Positions 19,907 to 27,396 of a stretch of 64,000 bases of DNA are shown in pieces. The translations under genes and the position numbers were made by a program. Every line of letters starts with the position of its first letter. The stretch's first letter is position 1. Under the pieces are notes generated by a model that did no database searches, was not told where the DNA came from, and saw only the letters and a list, made by a program, of their open reading frames with translations. This DNA comes from a virus. The stretch lies in IMG/VR virus record IMGVR_UViG_3300027741_000024, positions 1 through 64,000 of that record, one strand, 5' to 3'.

Positions 19907-20301
19907 TGGCTTACCTAGGTAACACACCAGATATTAACAATTATACAATGGCCGTTCAAAAGTTTAACGGTACTGGTGCCTGTACTCAATTTACTTTGAG
20001 CCGGAACGTTAGTGATGCTAATACTCTGGCAGTTGTAGTTAATGGTGTTCTGCAAACTCCAGGTGATTCGTATTCAGTAACAAGTGGCATTCTAACTTTT
20101 ACTGAAGCACCAAATTCAAGTGCAAATAATATTACAGTAACCTATCTGGCATCAAGTGTCATAACATATAGTCTAGTATCTTCAAGTCAATTGTTGGCTG
20201 GTTCTGTAACTACTACTGCACTTGCTAAAGGTTCAGTGACAGATGATAAATTAGCTAGTACAGCAATTTTTGACGATGTATTTCTATTTGGTGGAATGTA
20301 A
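19906..20301 (+). CDS. Short tail-fibre N-domain protein
   Basis: This 131-residue protein begins MAYLGNTPDINNYTMAVQKF and has the fibre domain FNGTGACTQFTLSRNV, LAVVVNGVLQTPGDSYSV, ILTFTEAPNSSANNITVTYL. That domain is common at the base of aquatic phage tail fibres. A short repeat (SSQLLAGSVTTTALAKGSVTDDKL) follows, then the end FLFGGM. The protein is only one domain plus a tail, so it may be a minor fibre subunit. A paralogue lies at 22120-22434. Confidence 0.65.
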   Translation: MAYLGNTPDINNYTMAVQKFNGTGACTQFTLSRNVSDANTLAVVVNGVLQTPGDSYSVTSGILTFTEAPNSSANNITVTYLASSVITYSLVSSSQLLAGSVTTTALAKGSVTDDKLASTAIFDDVFLFGGM

Positions 20302-20318
20302 ATAAAGGAAAATAAAAA

Positions 20319-20657
20319 ATGGCAAGAACATATAGAATTTTAGGACAAAAAAATCCAACAGGAAATACATTAACAACTTTATATACAGTTCCGACTAGTA
20401 ATTCTGCCATCATATCTTCATTAATAATTGCAAATCTTAACGAAACTGATGGTACCGGAAATTCATTTAGTATTGCAGTTAATATTGGTGGCGTTGCAGT
20501 ATCAAATTCAAATTATATTGCATATCGTGTTAATTGTCCAGTAAGAGATACTGTTACTATGACTCTTGGTATTACAATGAATGCAGGTACAACTATTTCT
20601 GTAAATGCTAATAATTCATTACTTACCTTCTCAGCATTTGGAACTGAAATTTATTAA
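20319..20657 (+). CDS. Small beta-rich virion protein
   Basis: This 112-residue protein has an AAAGGA ribosome site. The strand pattern TLTTLYTVPTSNSAIISSLIIAN, FSIAVNIGGVAVSNSNYIAYR, TVTMTLGITMNAGTTISVNANN, LLTFSAFGTEIY resembles small decoration or fibre-associated beta-sandwich proteins. It is similar in layout to the gene at 19574, and the two may be ancient paralogues. No enzymatic motif is seen. The placement amid fibre genes supports a structural role. Confidence 0.6.
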   Translation: MARTYRILGQKNPTGNTLTTLYTVPTSNSAIISSLIIANLNETDGTGNSFSIAVNIGGVAVSNSNYIAYRVNCPVRDTVTMTLGITMNAGTTISVNANNSLLTFSAFGTEIY

Positions 20658-20667
20658 TGGATTTTAA

Positions 20668-21651
20668 ATGAGTCAACGTAGACTTCAAGTTAGTAGAACA
20701 GTCGATAGACAAAACCAAAAATTATCTGGTAAAAGATTATCATTAGCTAGAATGTCTGTTCCTAATAGGTTTGTTAATATTTCTATTCCTCCTGGAATAT
20801 ATACTCTCATATATGGTACTACTAGTACATTTACTGTACCCGATGGACTTACTCAAGTAGACTATATCATTGTTGGAGGTGGAGGTGGTGGAGGTGCATT
20901 TAGAGGAGGTGGCGGTGGCGGTGGAGGAGTTATTCAAGGAACAAATTTACCCGTAATTCCAGGAACAACATATACGATTAGTATTGGTGCTGGTGGTGCT
21001 GGAGGTACAAATGGAGGCGATACCAATGGTTCTAATGGTGCTGATGGTGGCTCTACTGTAATTATAAATGGACCAACGAATCTAACTTCATATGCGCTTG
21101 GTGGTGGTGGAGGTGCGGGTGGATTAAAAAATGGTAATGGTGGCGGTTCTGGTGGAGGTGCTGGTGGTGGTGGCGGTGGCAGTACAGCAGACTTTTTTGC
21201 AGGTGCTGGAATCCAAGGAACTCCAGGTCAAGGTAATAATGGTGGAGATAATATTAGTCCTGGTCCATTAGGAACATCACAAAGAGCCGCAGGTGGCGGT
21301 GGTGCTGGTGGTGTCGGACAATCAATTACAACACACCCAGCAACTTCAAGTGCTCCTGAAGGTTATGGAGGCATAGGAACAATTTCTTCACTTTCTGGAA
21401 CAATAACTTACTATGCTGGTGGTGGTGGAGGAGGCGGTGGTCCAAATTATGCTGCGCTTGGTGGCAATGGAGGTGGAGGTAATGGTGCGTTTAGTCCAAC
21501 AACTCCTGCTACTACTGGAACAACTGGATTGGGTGGCGGTGGTGGTGGCGGAAATGGTTTAAATCCATATCCTGTTGGTGATCCTGCTTCATTTAGGAAT
21601 GGTGCAGCTGGCGGTTCAGGAGTTGCTATAATTAGATACACTATATTGTGA
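20668..21651 (+). CDS. Glycine-rich adhesin-like fibre protein
   Basis: This 327-residue protein has a basic N-terminus (RRLQVSRTVDRQNQKLSGKRLSLAR). A beta motif FTVPDGLTQVDYIIVGGGGG follows, then more than ten runs of four or more glycines spread over residues 70-315. The end is GGSGVAIIRYTIL. Glycine-rich runs of this kind form polyglycine-II sandwiches in receptor-binding adhesins such as gp38 of Salmonella phage S16; equivalence here is inference. Other glycine-rich fibre domains start with the same TVPxG...VGGGG pattern. It is a candidate receptor-binding tip. Confidence 0.7.
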   Translation: MSQRRLQVSRTVDRQNQKLSGKRLSLARMSVPNRFVNISIPPGIYTLIYGTTSTFTVPDGLTQVDYIIVGGGGGGGAFRGGGGGGGGVIQGTNLPVIPGTTYTISIGAGGAGGTNGGDTNGSNGADGGSTVIINGPTNLTSYALGGGGGAGGLKNGNGGGSGGGAGGGGGGSTADFFAGAGIQGTPGQGNNGGDNISPGPLGTSQRAAGGGGAGGVGQSITTHPATSSAPEGYGGIGTISSLSGTITYYAGGGGGGGGPNYAALGGNGGGGNGAFSPTTPATTGTTGLGGGGGGGNGLNPYPVGDPASFRNGAAGGSGVAIIRYTIL

Positions 21652-21663
21652 TTATTAAGTATT

Positions 21664-21671
21664 GATAAATA
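21664..21671 (+). promoter_or_regulatory. Late promoter box GATAAATA
   Basis: GATAAATA in the 42-base gap after the glycine-rich gene, 22 bases before the next ATG, with AAAGGTGATTG between as ribosome site. Confidence 0.5.
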
Positions 21672-21693
21672 TTTTTATTTTAAAGGTGATTGA

Positions 21694-22107
21694 ATGAATA
21701 ACACAGAAATTGAATATGCACATTTTCTAATTGGCAGTAACAACAAATTAGTTTGTGGTATTGACACAGCAATTAAAGCATTACGTCCAACAGCACGATA
21801 CGATATGTCCGCATCAGGTGGACACTTTGAGTTTACACGTTGGGAAGATGATGCTAAAACAGAAGCACCAACAAAAGCAGAAATTATGGCAGAGTTGGAA
21901 TATCAGAATAAGTTTATTGAGTATCATCAGTATTTTCTAGATCGTGCATCAAACTATCCCGATATTACAGTTCTTGTAAACTCTCTTTGGGAAGCAATGA
22001 ACAACAGTGAGATACCAGGTAAAGGAACAAAATTTTATAATATGATCAAAGAAATCAATGATAAATATCCTAAACCTGAAGGCGATGCACCAGTAAGACC
22101 AGAATAA
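21694..22107 (+). CDS. XkdW-like small tail protein
   Basis: This 137-residue protein contains IDTAIKALRPTARYDM, then FTRWEDDAKTEAPTKAEIMAELEYQ. This is the layout of XkdW-type small tail proteins, in which AI..LRP.A, a Trp-containing segment and PT.AEI.AE recur. The C-terminal half is helical and charged and ends PKPEGDAPVRPE. The exact role of XkdW is unknown; it is usually encoded with tail-fibre genes, as here. The family call is from memory of the motif and is moderate. Confidence 0.55.
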   Translation: MNNTEIEYAHFLIGSNNKLVCGIDTAIKALRPTARYDMSASGGHFEFTRWEDDAKTEAPTKAEIMAELEYQNKFIEYHQYFLDRASNYPDITVLVNSLWEAMNNSEIPGKGTKFYNMIKEINDKYPKPEGDAPVRPE

Positions 22108-22119
22108 CAAGGAAATAAA

Positions 22120-22434
22120 ATGGCATATATTGGAAATCAAGTAACATCAGTACCATTTACTATAGATGTGTTCAGTGGAGATGGATCAGCAACTTCGTTT
22201 GGACCACTTGTTCGTGCTCCAGCCACTGCTGCATCTGTTATGATATTTGTTGCTGGTGTCTATCAACGTCCAAATATTGATTATACGTTGAATGCTGATT
22301 ATGTCGATTTTACTTTTATACCTAATTCTGGTACAAATAATATTGTTATTCATCATATAGGTAATGGTGTAATTGCAACACAAGTATCACCAGATTATTC
22401 AACAACAGCAAAGTTAGGATGGGGATGGTGGTAG
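22120..22434 (+). CDS. Short tail-fibre N-domain protein (paralogue of the gene at 19906)
   Basis: This 104-residue protein begins MAYIGNQVTSVPFTIDVFSG and has DGSATSFGPLVRAP, VMIFVAGVYQRPNIDYTL, DFTFIPNSGTNNIVIHHIG. It shares the start, the TxF...VxVxGVxQxP..xYxx core and the NIxV strand with the protein at 19906. It ends in an unusual LGWGWW. A CAAGGAAATA site precedes the ATG. Both look like single fibre attachment domains. The aromatic end might pack against a partner. Confidence 0.62.
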   Translation: MAYIGNQVTSVPFTIDVFSGDGSATSFGPLVRAPATAASVMIFVAGVYQRPNIDYTLNADYVDFTFIPNSGTNNIVIHHIGNGVIATQVSPDYSTTAKLGWGWW

Positions 22435-22501
22435 TAAAAGACCTGAATCACGAAATTTTCAATTCAGATATTGATATAGATAGGACATCGAATCCTTCTA
22501 A

Positions 22502-22509
22502 CATAAATA
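22502..22509 (+). promoter_or_regulatory. Late promoter box CATAAATA
   Basis: CATAAATA in the 107-base gap 22435-22541, 32 bases before the ATG at 22542, followed by a GGGAGAG ribosome site. Nothing else is seen in that gap. Confidence 0.55.
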
Positions 22510-22541
22510 GATTAAATTGTTTTAACTTGGGAGAGTATTGA

Positions 22542-22913
22542 ATGGCACATTTCGCACAACTTGATGAAAATAACGTTGTAACACAAGTAATTGTTGTTGG
22601 TAACAATGAATTGCTTGACGCTCATGGCCAAGAACGTGAAGAACTTGGCATCGCATTTTGCCAAAAACTATTTGGTGGTAACTGGAAACAAACATCATAT
22701 AATAATAATAAACGTGTTCGCTATGCTGGTATCGGTTATTCGTATCATGCTGACATCGATGCATTTGTTCCTCCAAAACCTCATGCATCATGGCATCTAA
22801 ACAACACAACAGCATTGTGGGAAGCACCTACGCCTGCACCTGATGATGGTAAATTCTATTACTGGGTTGAAGAAACTCAATCATGGGTTGAAGATGAAAC
22901 TGCACCTGCGTAA
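22542..22913 (+). CDS. Conserved small virion-associated protein of aquatic T4-like phages
   Basis: This 123-residue protein reads MAHFAQLDENNVVTQVIVVG, then GIAFCQKLFGGNWKQTSYN, YAGIGYSYHADIDAFVPPKP, WEAPTPAPDDGKFYYWVEE and TQSWVE. I recognise this pattern from many aquatic T4-like phages, where the protein is listed as hypothetical and often lies in fibre regions. The repeated Trp/Tyr-rich turns suggest a small beta structure. The gene stands alone between a late promoter box and a strong terminator, so it can be expressed as a single late transcript. Confidence 0.75.
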   Translation: MAHFAQLDENNVVTQVIVVGNNELLDAHGQEREELGIAFCQKLFGGNWKQTSYNNNKRVRYAGIGYSYHADIDAFVPPKPHASWHLNNTTALWEAPTPAPDDGKFYYWVEETQSWVEDETAPA

Positions 22914-22931
22914 GTTATTTTCATTTTAAAG

Positions 22932-22956
22932 AAACCCTGCTTCGGCAGGGTTTTTT
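22932..22956 (+). terminator. Rho-independent terminator
   Basis: A 9-bp stem AAACCCTGC/GCAGGGTTT with a stable TTCG loop, with T residues 22951-22956 in its descending arm and tail. It ends the transcript of the gene at 22542 and separates it from the GG-x-F fibre cluster. Confidence 0.9.
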
Positions 22957-22975
22957 ATTGGCAATATGAGATTGA

Positions 22976-22982
22976 CTAAATA
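22976..22982 (+). promoter_or_regulatory. Late promoter-like box CTAAATA
   Basis: CTAAATA directly after the terminator and 21 bases before the TTG start at 23004. The same heptamer precedes genes at 29238, 33291, 18 and 19. Confidence 0.4.
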
Positions 22983-23003
22983 TACCAATAAAAGGAGAAA
23001 ATC

Positions 23004-23408
23004 TTGGCGGCATTTTCAGAATTAACAATTGAGCAGGGTGCAAATCTAACATCATATGTTACAGTATCCGATAGTAGTGGTTACCCAATAAATTTACAAT
23101 TTTATTCTGCCGTTTCTCAACTTCGCAAATCTTATTATTCTTCATCATATAAACCTTTAACTGCAACAGTTACGGGTATTGCAAATGGTCAAATTACATT
23201 GACGATGACCGCAGCAAATACTGCTAATCTTAATCCTGGTCGATATGTATATGATTTAAACATAATTAATTCTGTAGATAATTCAGTGATACGAGTAGTG
23301 GAAGGAACGGCAGTAATTCTTCCAGCAGTTACAAATAGTTATAACTCATATTCACCACCTCCAGAACCACCATCAGGAGATTTAGAAATTGATGGTGGAA
23401 CTTTCTAA
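23004..23408 (+). CDS. Ig-like/BppU-N-like structural protein with GG-x-F tail
   Basis: This 134-residue protein starts with TTG, placed by an AAAGGAGAA ribosome site 7 bases upstream. The pattern is ELTIEQGANLTSYVTVSDSS, QFYSAVSQLRKSYYSSS, ITLTMTAANTANLNPGRYVY, RVVEGTAVILPAVT. This is a beta-sandwich common beside fibre genes of aquatic myoviruses, similar in style to the N-terminal domain of BppU-type baseplate upper proteins. The C-terminus after a Pro-rich linker is EIDGGTF, the first of six GG-x-F tails in this region. It is probably a fibre adaptor. Confidence 0.65.
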   Translation: MAAFSELTIEQGANLTSYVTVSDSSGYPINLQFYSAVSQLRKSYYSSSYKPLTATVTGIANGQITLTMTAANTANLNPGRYVYDLNIINSVDNSVIRVVEGTAVILPAVTNSYNSYSPPPEPPSGDLEIDGGTF

Positions 23409-23412
23409 AGAG

Positions 23413-23420
23413 GATAAATA
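23413..23420 (+). promoter_or_regulatory. Late promoter-like box GATAAATA overlapping a start codon
   Basis: GATAAATA whose last base is the A of the ATG at 23420. It is also preceded by AGAGGA, which may simply be the ribosome site, so promoter function is doubtful. Confidence 0.25.
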
Positions 23421-23650
23421 TGGATTCAGTTTCAGTTAAAGTTTTTCAACCAAATAGAACTACAATCGTATCTAATGATTTTCGTGCCAAACCTAATGTG
23501 TCAATGGCAGAAATAAATGATGTAAGTACGACAGGACTTCAAGATGGATATATACTTGTTTATAGTTCGGCAAATAACAAATATGAAACTAAAAGCAGTT
23601 CAAACATAACTCCTGCTACAGTGATTCAGGTTGATGGTGGTTATTTCTAA
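23420..23650 (+). CDS. Small fibre-region protein with GG-x-F tail
   Basis: This 76-residue protein contains SMAEINDVSTTGLQDGYILV followed by YSSANNKYETKSSS. This 'DVxxTGxxDGYxLVY' motif occurs as a connector domain in phage fibres. The end is VIQVDGGYF, one of six GG-x-F ends. Nothing enzymatic is seen. It starts 11 bases after the previous gene and ends 10 bases before the 899-residue fibre gene, suggesting a small accessory subunit for that fibre. Confidence 0.65.
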   Translation: MDSVSVKVFQPNRTTIVSNDFRAKPNVSMAEINDVSTTGLQDGYILVYSSANNKYETKSSSNITPATVIQVDGGYF

Positions 23651-23660
23651 AAAAATATAA

Positions 23661-26360
23661 ATGGCTAATCTATCAATACAAATTAAACGGTCATTAACGA
23701 CCAATACTCCAAATAGTTTAAACATTGGAGAACCAGCATATTCATATGCCAGTAATACATTCTTTATAGGTTCACCTGCAGGCACTGGTTCTATTGCGGT
23801 TGGTGGCAAGTTCTATCTAGACCAACAACAAACAATTTTTAATACAGTAAATGCTGCGTTTACTGCTGCTAATAATGCTGTTGCTGGAAATGTAGATCAG
23901 GCCGCTCGTAATCAATCAAACTCCGCATTTATTCAAGCAAATGCTGCTTTTGCTGCAGCAAATGCTGGTGGTACAGATCAATTTGCTCGTAATACTGCCA
24001 ATGCTGCATTCATACAAGCAAACACTCCAAGTTATGTTGCTAACTCTGCTGCATCATATGCAAATGCTGCTTTTGCTGCTGCAAATGCTTCTACTGCAAC
24101 CAATGTAACACAAAATAATTCTATTACTGCTGCATTTAATACTGCGAATGCTGCGTTTGCTGCTGCTAATGCTGGCAGTAGTGGTACTGATTCATATGCA
24201 CGTAACCAAGCAAATGCTGCGTTTGTTGCTGCAAATGCTTCTACTGCAACTGATACCACACAAAACAATTCTATTACCGTAGCACTGAATACCGCTAATG
24301 CTGCGTTTGCTTCAGCAAATAATATTGATGGTATCAATTCTACACAGAATAATTCTATTGCTGCTGCGTTTGCTGCTGCTAACGCTGCAAGTGCAACTGA
24401 TACAACACAAAACAATTCTATTACTGCGGCATTCAATACCGCTAATGCTGCATTTATACAAGCAAATACACCATCATATGTTTCTAACTCTGCGGCATCA
24501 TATGCGAATGCTGCTTTTGCGGCTGCTAATGCTGCATTCACACAAGCGAATGTTTCAGTCGGTGTTGATGCATCACAAAACAGTTCTATTACTGCTGCAT
24601 TCAATACTGCAAATGCTGCTTTTGCTGCTGCGAATGCTGGTGGTTCATCCACCGATTCGTGGGCACGTAACCAAGCCAATGCTGCATTCATACAAGCGAA
24701 TACAACTGGTACTCCTGTTGGCAATAATATTTCATTAGGAGCAAATGGTGTAGGTCAATTAGTAAGCAATGCAATAACTCTTACCACAACAACATCAGTG
24801 ACGAATAGTATAGCGCAATTAAATCAAGTGTTAGGTAAACTTGTACCTCCTGGACCACCAGCATTTCCATCTGGAAATACTCTTACAATTAGTAATGTCC
24901 AGACGTTTAGAATGACGAACTTTACTCAAACGGATCGTACATCATCATCAAGAAATGTTGCTGGTGGTACTACTGTTACAAACATTCGTCGTTCAAGTTC
25001 TTATAGCACATCAACGATTCAAGATCAAGGTCCAGGTGATAGTGGTACATTAACATTATTTAAAAACAGTGCTAATAATAGTGCATACACTTTTACAAAT
25101 GCTTCGGCAAATGGAACATATGGTGATATAGTTATTTCGGACAGTGTTGATTATGGTTCAAAAGTTACTGGAACAGCGCAAGGTTTTTGGAGAAGTTTTG
25201 ACTCTTCAGCAGCAGGTACAGTATCAAATGGTTGGAATGAAATCTATCTGACACATTCTGGAGCATCAACAACCAATACTCCTTTCTGGTACTATGACGA
25301 TAATGCACCAGGTGCACCAGTAATATCATCAACAAGTATCGTATCAAATACTGTTTCGTATGCTAACTCAAGCACCATACCACATTACAATTCATCTACT
25401 TTGTTTAATTTAGGATTCAATGTTGCAAAATTAAGTGGTGATACGTATCCAACAACTGATACATTTGTGTCAGCAGCAAGTGGTGGTGCTTTTCAATCAA
25501 ATGCAGGTGTCACATATACACAAGCAGGGATTACAACACCGCTTGCACGTAATCTTTATGTGACAAGTGGTTATGCAACGGTAAATTTAACATGTGCTGT
25601 TACTACAGGTTTTGGTAATAGTTCTTCTGGTCCTACAGTAACAACAAACAATAGTTATCTCTCTACAACATCAGCAGCAATTACTCCTGGCGCAATTGTT
25701 CAGTATAAAACTGGTACATCAAGTGCAATGGAAGAAACTACTTTAACATTTGGTTCGGCTATTGGAGTGGGTTCAGGATTGGCATTTAGAGTTGCAAATC
25801 CTGATTCAGGAACTGCTAATGATAATCCTTCATATGCTAATAATGCTTCAGCATTTGATAGCACAAATGGACCACTTCGTGTTACTGATGCTACTATTGT
25901 TGCTGGTGTATTAAAACATGATATAACAAATTACTCTACAGGTTATTTACCAGTAGGTCCGAATTTAAGCACAGGTCGTTCTGGTTCACAATACTTTACA
26001 TTTAAATTTATTCGTACATCGGTATCTAAATTTGATATTCAATTCTCTGGAACAATTGCTGGTCTATGGGTTGCACTTCCCGGTAGTATTATAGATTCAA
26101 AATCTACTATTGGTGGATGGTTAGACATGAGTGTGGCATACGCTGGTTCAGGTATACCAGGTGTGTTAGGAAATGGAAGTAATGGTTGTGCATTAGGTGG
26201 TATAGTCACACTAAATAGTTTAGTATCATCACATAGAAAAACTTGTACGTTTGGTACGGTGTCAAGTTCAGATACTACATTAAATGAAATTTACGTTAGG
26301 ATTAAACTTACAACCGGTCAAACTGTGACTGCGTTATCCCTACAAACCGCAAGTAACTAA
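23661..26360 (+). CDS. Large tail-fibre protein with Ala/Asn/Phe heptad repeats
   Basis: This 899-residue protein begins with a fibre attachment domain (LSIQIKRSLTTNTPNSLNIG, EPAYSYASNTFFIGSPAGTG, KFYLDQQQTIFNTVNAAF). Residues about 55-355 are low-complexity heptads such as ANAAFAA and TQNNSIT, predicted as an alpha-helical coiled-coil shaft. Residues about 380-899 form a beta-rich C-terminal region with Trp/Tyr motifs (GFWRSFDSSAAG, NEIYLTHSG, FWYYDDNAPGAP) that could hold the receptor-binding tip. It lacks the GG-x-F tail and ends SLQTASN. The N-domain is shared with genes at 27009, 27397 and, weakly, 29789. Confidence 0.8.
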   Translation: MANLSIQIKRSLTTNTPNSLNIGEPAYSYASNTFFIGSPAGTGSIAVGGKFYLDQQQTIFNTVNAAFTAANNAVAGNVDQAARNQSNSAFIQANAAFAAANAGGTDQFARNTANAAFIQANTPSYVANSAASYANAAFAAANASTATNVTQNNSITAAFNTANAAFAAANAGSSGTDSYARNQANAAFVAANASTATDTTQNNSITVALNTANAAFASANNIDGINSTQNNSIAAAFAAANAASATDTTQNNSITAAFNTANAAFIQANTPSYVSNSAASYANAAFAAANAAFTQANVSVGVDASQNSSITAAFNTANAAFAAANAGGSSTDSWARNQANAAFIQANTTGTPVGNNISLGANGVGQLVSNAITLTTTTSVTNSIAQLNQVLGKLVPPGPPAFPSGNTLTISNVQTFRMTNFTQTDRTSSSRNVAGGTTVTNIRRSSSYSTSTIQDQGPGDSGTLTLFKNSANNSAYTFTNASANGTYGDIVISDSVDYGSKVTGTAQGFWRSFDSSAAGTVSNGWNEIYLTHSGASTTNTPFWYYDDNAPGAPVISSTSIVSNTVSYANSSTIPHYNSSTLFNLGFNVAKLSGDTYPTTDTFVSAASGGAFQSNAGVTYTQAGITTPLARNLYVTSGYATVNLTCAVTTGFGNSSSGPTVTTNNSYLSTTSAAITPGAIVQYKTGTSSAMEETTLTFGSAIGVGSGLAFRVANPDSGTANDNPSYANNASAFDSTNGPLRVTDATIVAGVLKHDITNYSTGYLPVGPNLSTGRSGSQYFTFKFIRTSVSKFDIQFSGTIAGLWVALPGSIIDSKSTIGGWLDMSVAYAGSGIPGVLGNGSNGCALGGIVTLNSLVSSHRKTCTFGTVSSSDTTLNEIYVRIKLTTGQTVTALSLQTASN

Positions 26361-26362
26361 CT

Positions 26363-26998
26363 ATGTCAATATCAGATTCGTCAAAAGTAGACTTATTATA
26401 TAAAAAGCTTTTTGGTGTTGCCAAGACAGATACGGCAACAAATAAAAGTCCGAGCAATGAATCGATTGCCAGTCCAACCATCAATCGTGGTGATCGTGTT
26501 TGGACCCAAGCGGCAGACATTCCTGCAACAGCACCTGGATCAAATACTTCAGTAGTTCAACTTTATCAAACGACTGCTAGAGTTCAATGTACTGCTGATA
26601 CCACAACGACCCCAATAAGTTCTGTTTATCCATCATGGAAAACAAATCTAACTGATTGGATTACTCCGGAATTCGGTTCAACATATTTTATTAAAGTGTA
26701 TGCTGAAACTTCAGGTAATGCTAATCCAACTACAGGAACACCATTATCGGATTCTGGTATTGGTGGTGTAGGTGAATGGTTCTTTGATTATCAAGCAGGA
26801 GTGTTAAACTTTATTGGTGGTACAATACCAGCAACGCTAACATCATCAAAGGTAATTTATATTACTGGTTACAGATACGTTGGTGAGATTGGTGTTGCTG
26901 CTGCAAACAACAGACTTGTTGCTGCTTTTAATACCGCTAATGCTGCATTTCAACAAGCAAATACTGGTCCGCTATCAATTGTTGGTGGCAGTTTTTAG
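26363..26998 (+). CDS. Fibre-associated protein with a heptad stub and GG-x-F tail
   Basis: This 211-residue protein starts 2 bases after the large fibre gene. The N-terminus (VDLLYKKLFGVAKTDTATNK, then IASPTINRGDRVWTQAADIP) and the middle (FGSTYFIKVYAETSG, GEWFFDYQAGVLNFIGG, KVIYITGYRYVGEIG) form a conserved beta domain found with fibres of aquatic T4-like phages. A single heptad stub (AFNTANAAFQQANTG) then leads into PLSIVGGSF. The heptad stub suggests that it docks on, or was split from, the coiled-coil fibres around it. Confidence 0.68.
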   Translation: MSISDSSKVDLLYKKLFGVAKTDTATNKSPSNESIASPTINRGDRVWTQAADIPATAPGSNTSVVQLYQTTARVQCTADTTTTPISSVYPSWKTNLTDWITPEFGSTYFIKVYAETSGNANPTTGTPLSDSGIGGVGEWFFDYQAGVLNFIGGTIPATLTSSKVIYITGYRYVGEIGVAAANNRLVAAFNTANAAFQQANTGPLSIVGGSF

Positions 26999-27008
26999 AT
27001 AATCAAAA

Positions 27009-27341
27009 GTGTTAAATACATTAATACAATTTAAAAGATCATTAACAAATAATTCTCCAACTGCTTTAAACATTGGAGAACCTGGTTATTCGTATTCAAG
27101 TAATACATTATTCATTGGAACATCTGATAATAATGGTGTCATTGAAATTGGTGGCAGTAAGTATATTGTTCAATTAGGATATGCGTTTGACGCTGCTAAT
27201 TCTGCATTTATACAAGCCAATTCTGCTTATCGGTCACAAAATGCAACTGGAAATGTAGCAAACTCAGCATACACTCAAGCAAATGCGGCATTTATTGCTG
27301 CTAATGCAATCACAACATTGATTTTTGGTGGTAGTTTCTAA
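27009..27341 (+). CDS. Short fibre paralogue: attachment domain, heptads, GG-x-F tail
   Basis: This 110-residue protein starts with GTG. Residues 1-55 (LNTLIQFKRSLTNNSPTALN, IGEPGYSYSSNTLFIGTSDN) are the same attachment domain as in the 899- and 604-residue fibres. About 40 residues of heptad repeats follow (AFDAANSAFIQANSAYRSQN, ATGNVANSAYTQANAAFIAA). It ends TLIFGGSF. It is a complete miniature of the large fibres without the distal domain, so it may be a fibre remnant or a genuine short subunit. The intact frame and tail favour function. Confidence 0.68.
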   Translation: MLNTLIQFKRSLTNNSPTALNIGEPGYSYSSNTLFIGTSDNNGVIEIGGSKYIVQLGYAFDAANSAFIQANSAYRSQNATGNVANSAYTQANAAFIAANAITTLIFGGSF

Positions 27342-27352
27342 AAACGTAAAAA

Positions 27353-27360
27353 CATAAATA
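27353..27360 (+). promoter_or_regulatory. Late promoter box CATAAATA
   Basis: CATAAATA in the 55-base gap before the fibre gene at 27397, 36 bases upstream of its ATG, followed by a GAGAGGA ribosome site. Confidence 0.55.
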
Positions 27361-27396
27361 AAGAATAATTAAAAGCCTTAATCGAGAGGATAAAAA

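Noticed and set aside
22435-22541. Possible tRNA or small RNA in the longest non-coding gap
   Set aside because: No cloverleaf, anticodon arm or stable hairpin is seen; the gap holds only a late promoter box and a ribosome site.
24032-24724. A 230-residue open frame on the minus strand inside the 899-residue fibre gene
   Set aside because: It mirrors the Ala/Asn heptad repeats: codons such as GCT and GCA read backwards also lack stops. No ribosome site or homology is seen, and the + strand frame is clearly a fibre.
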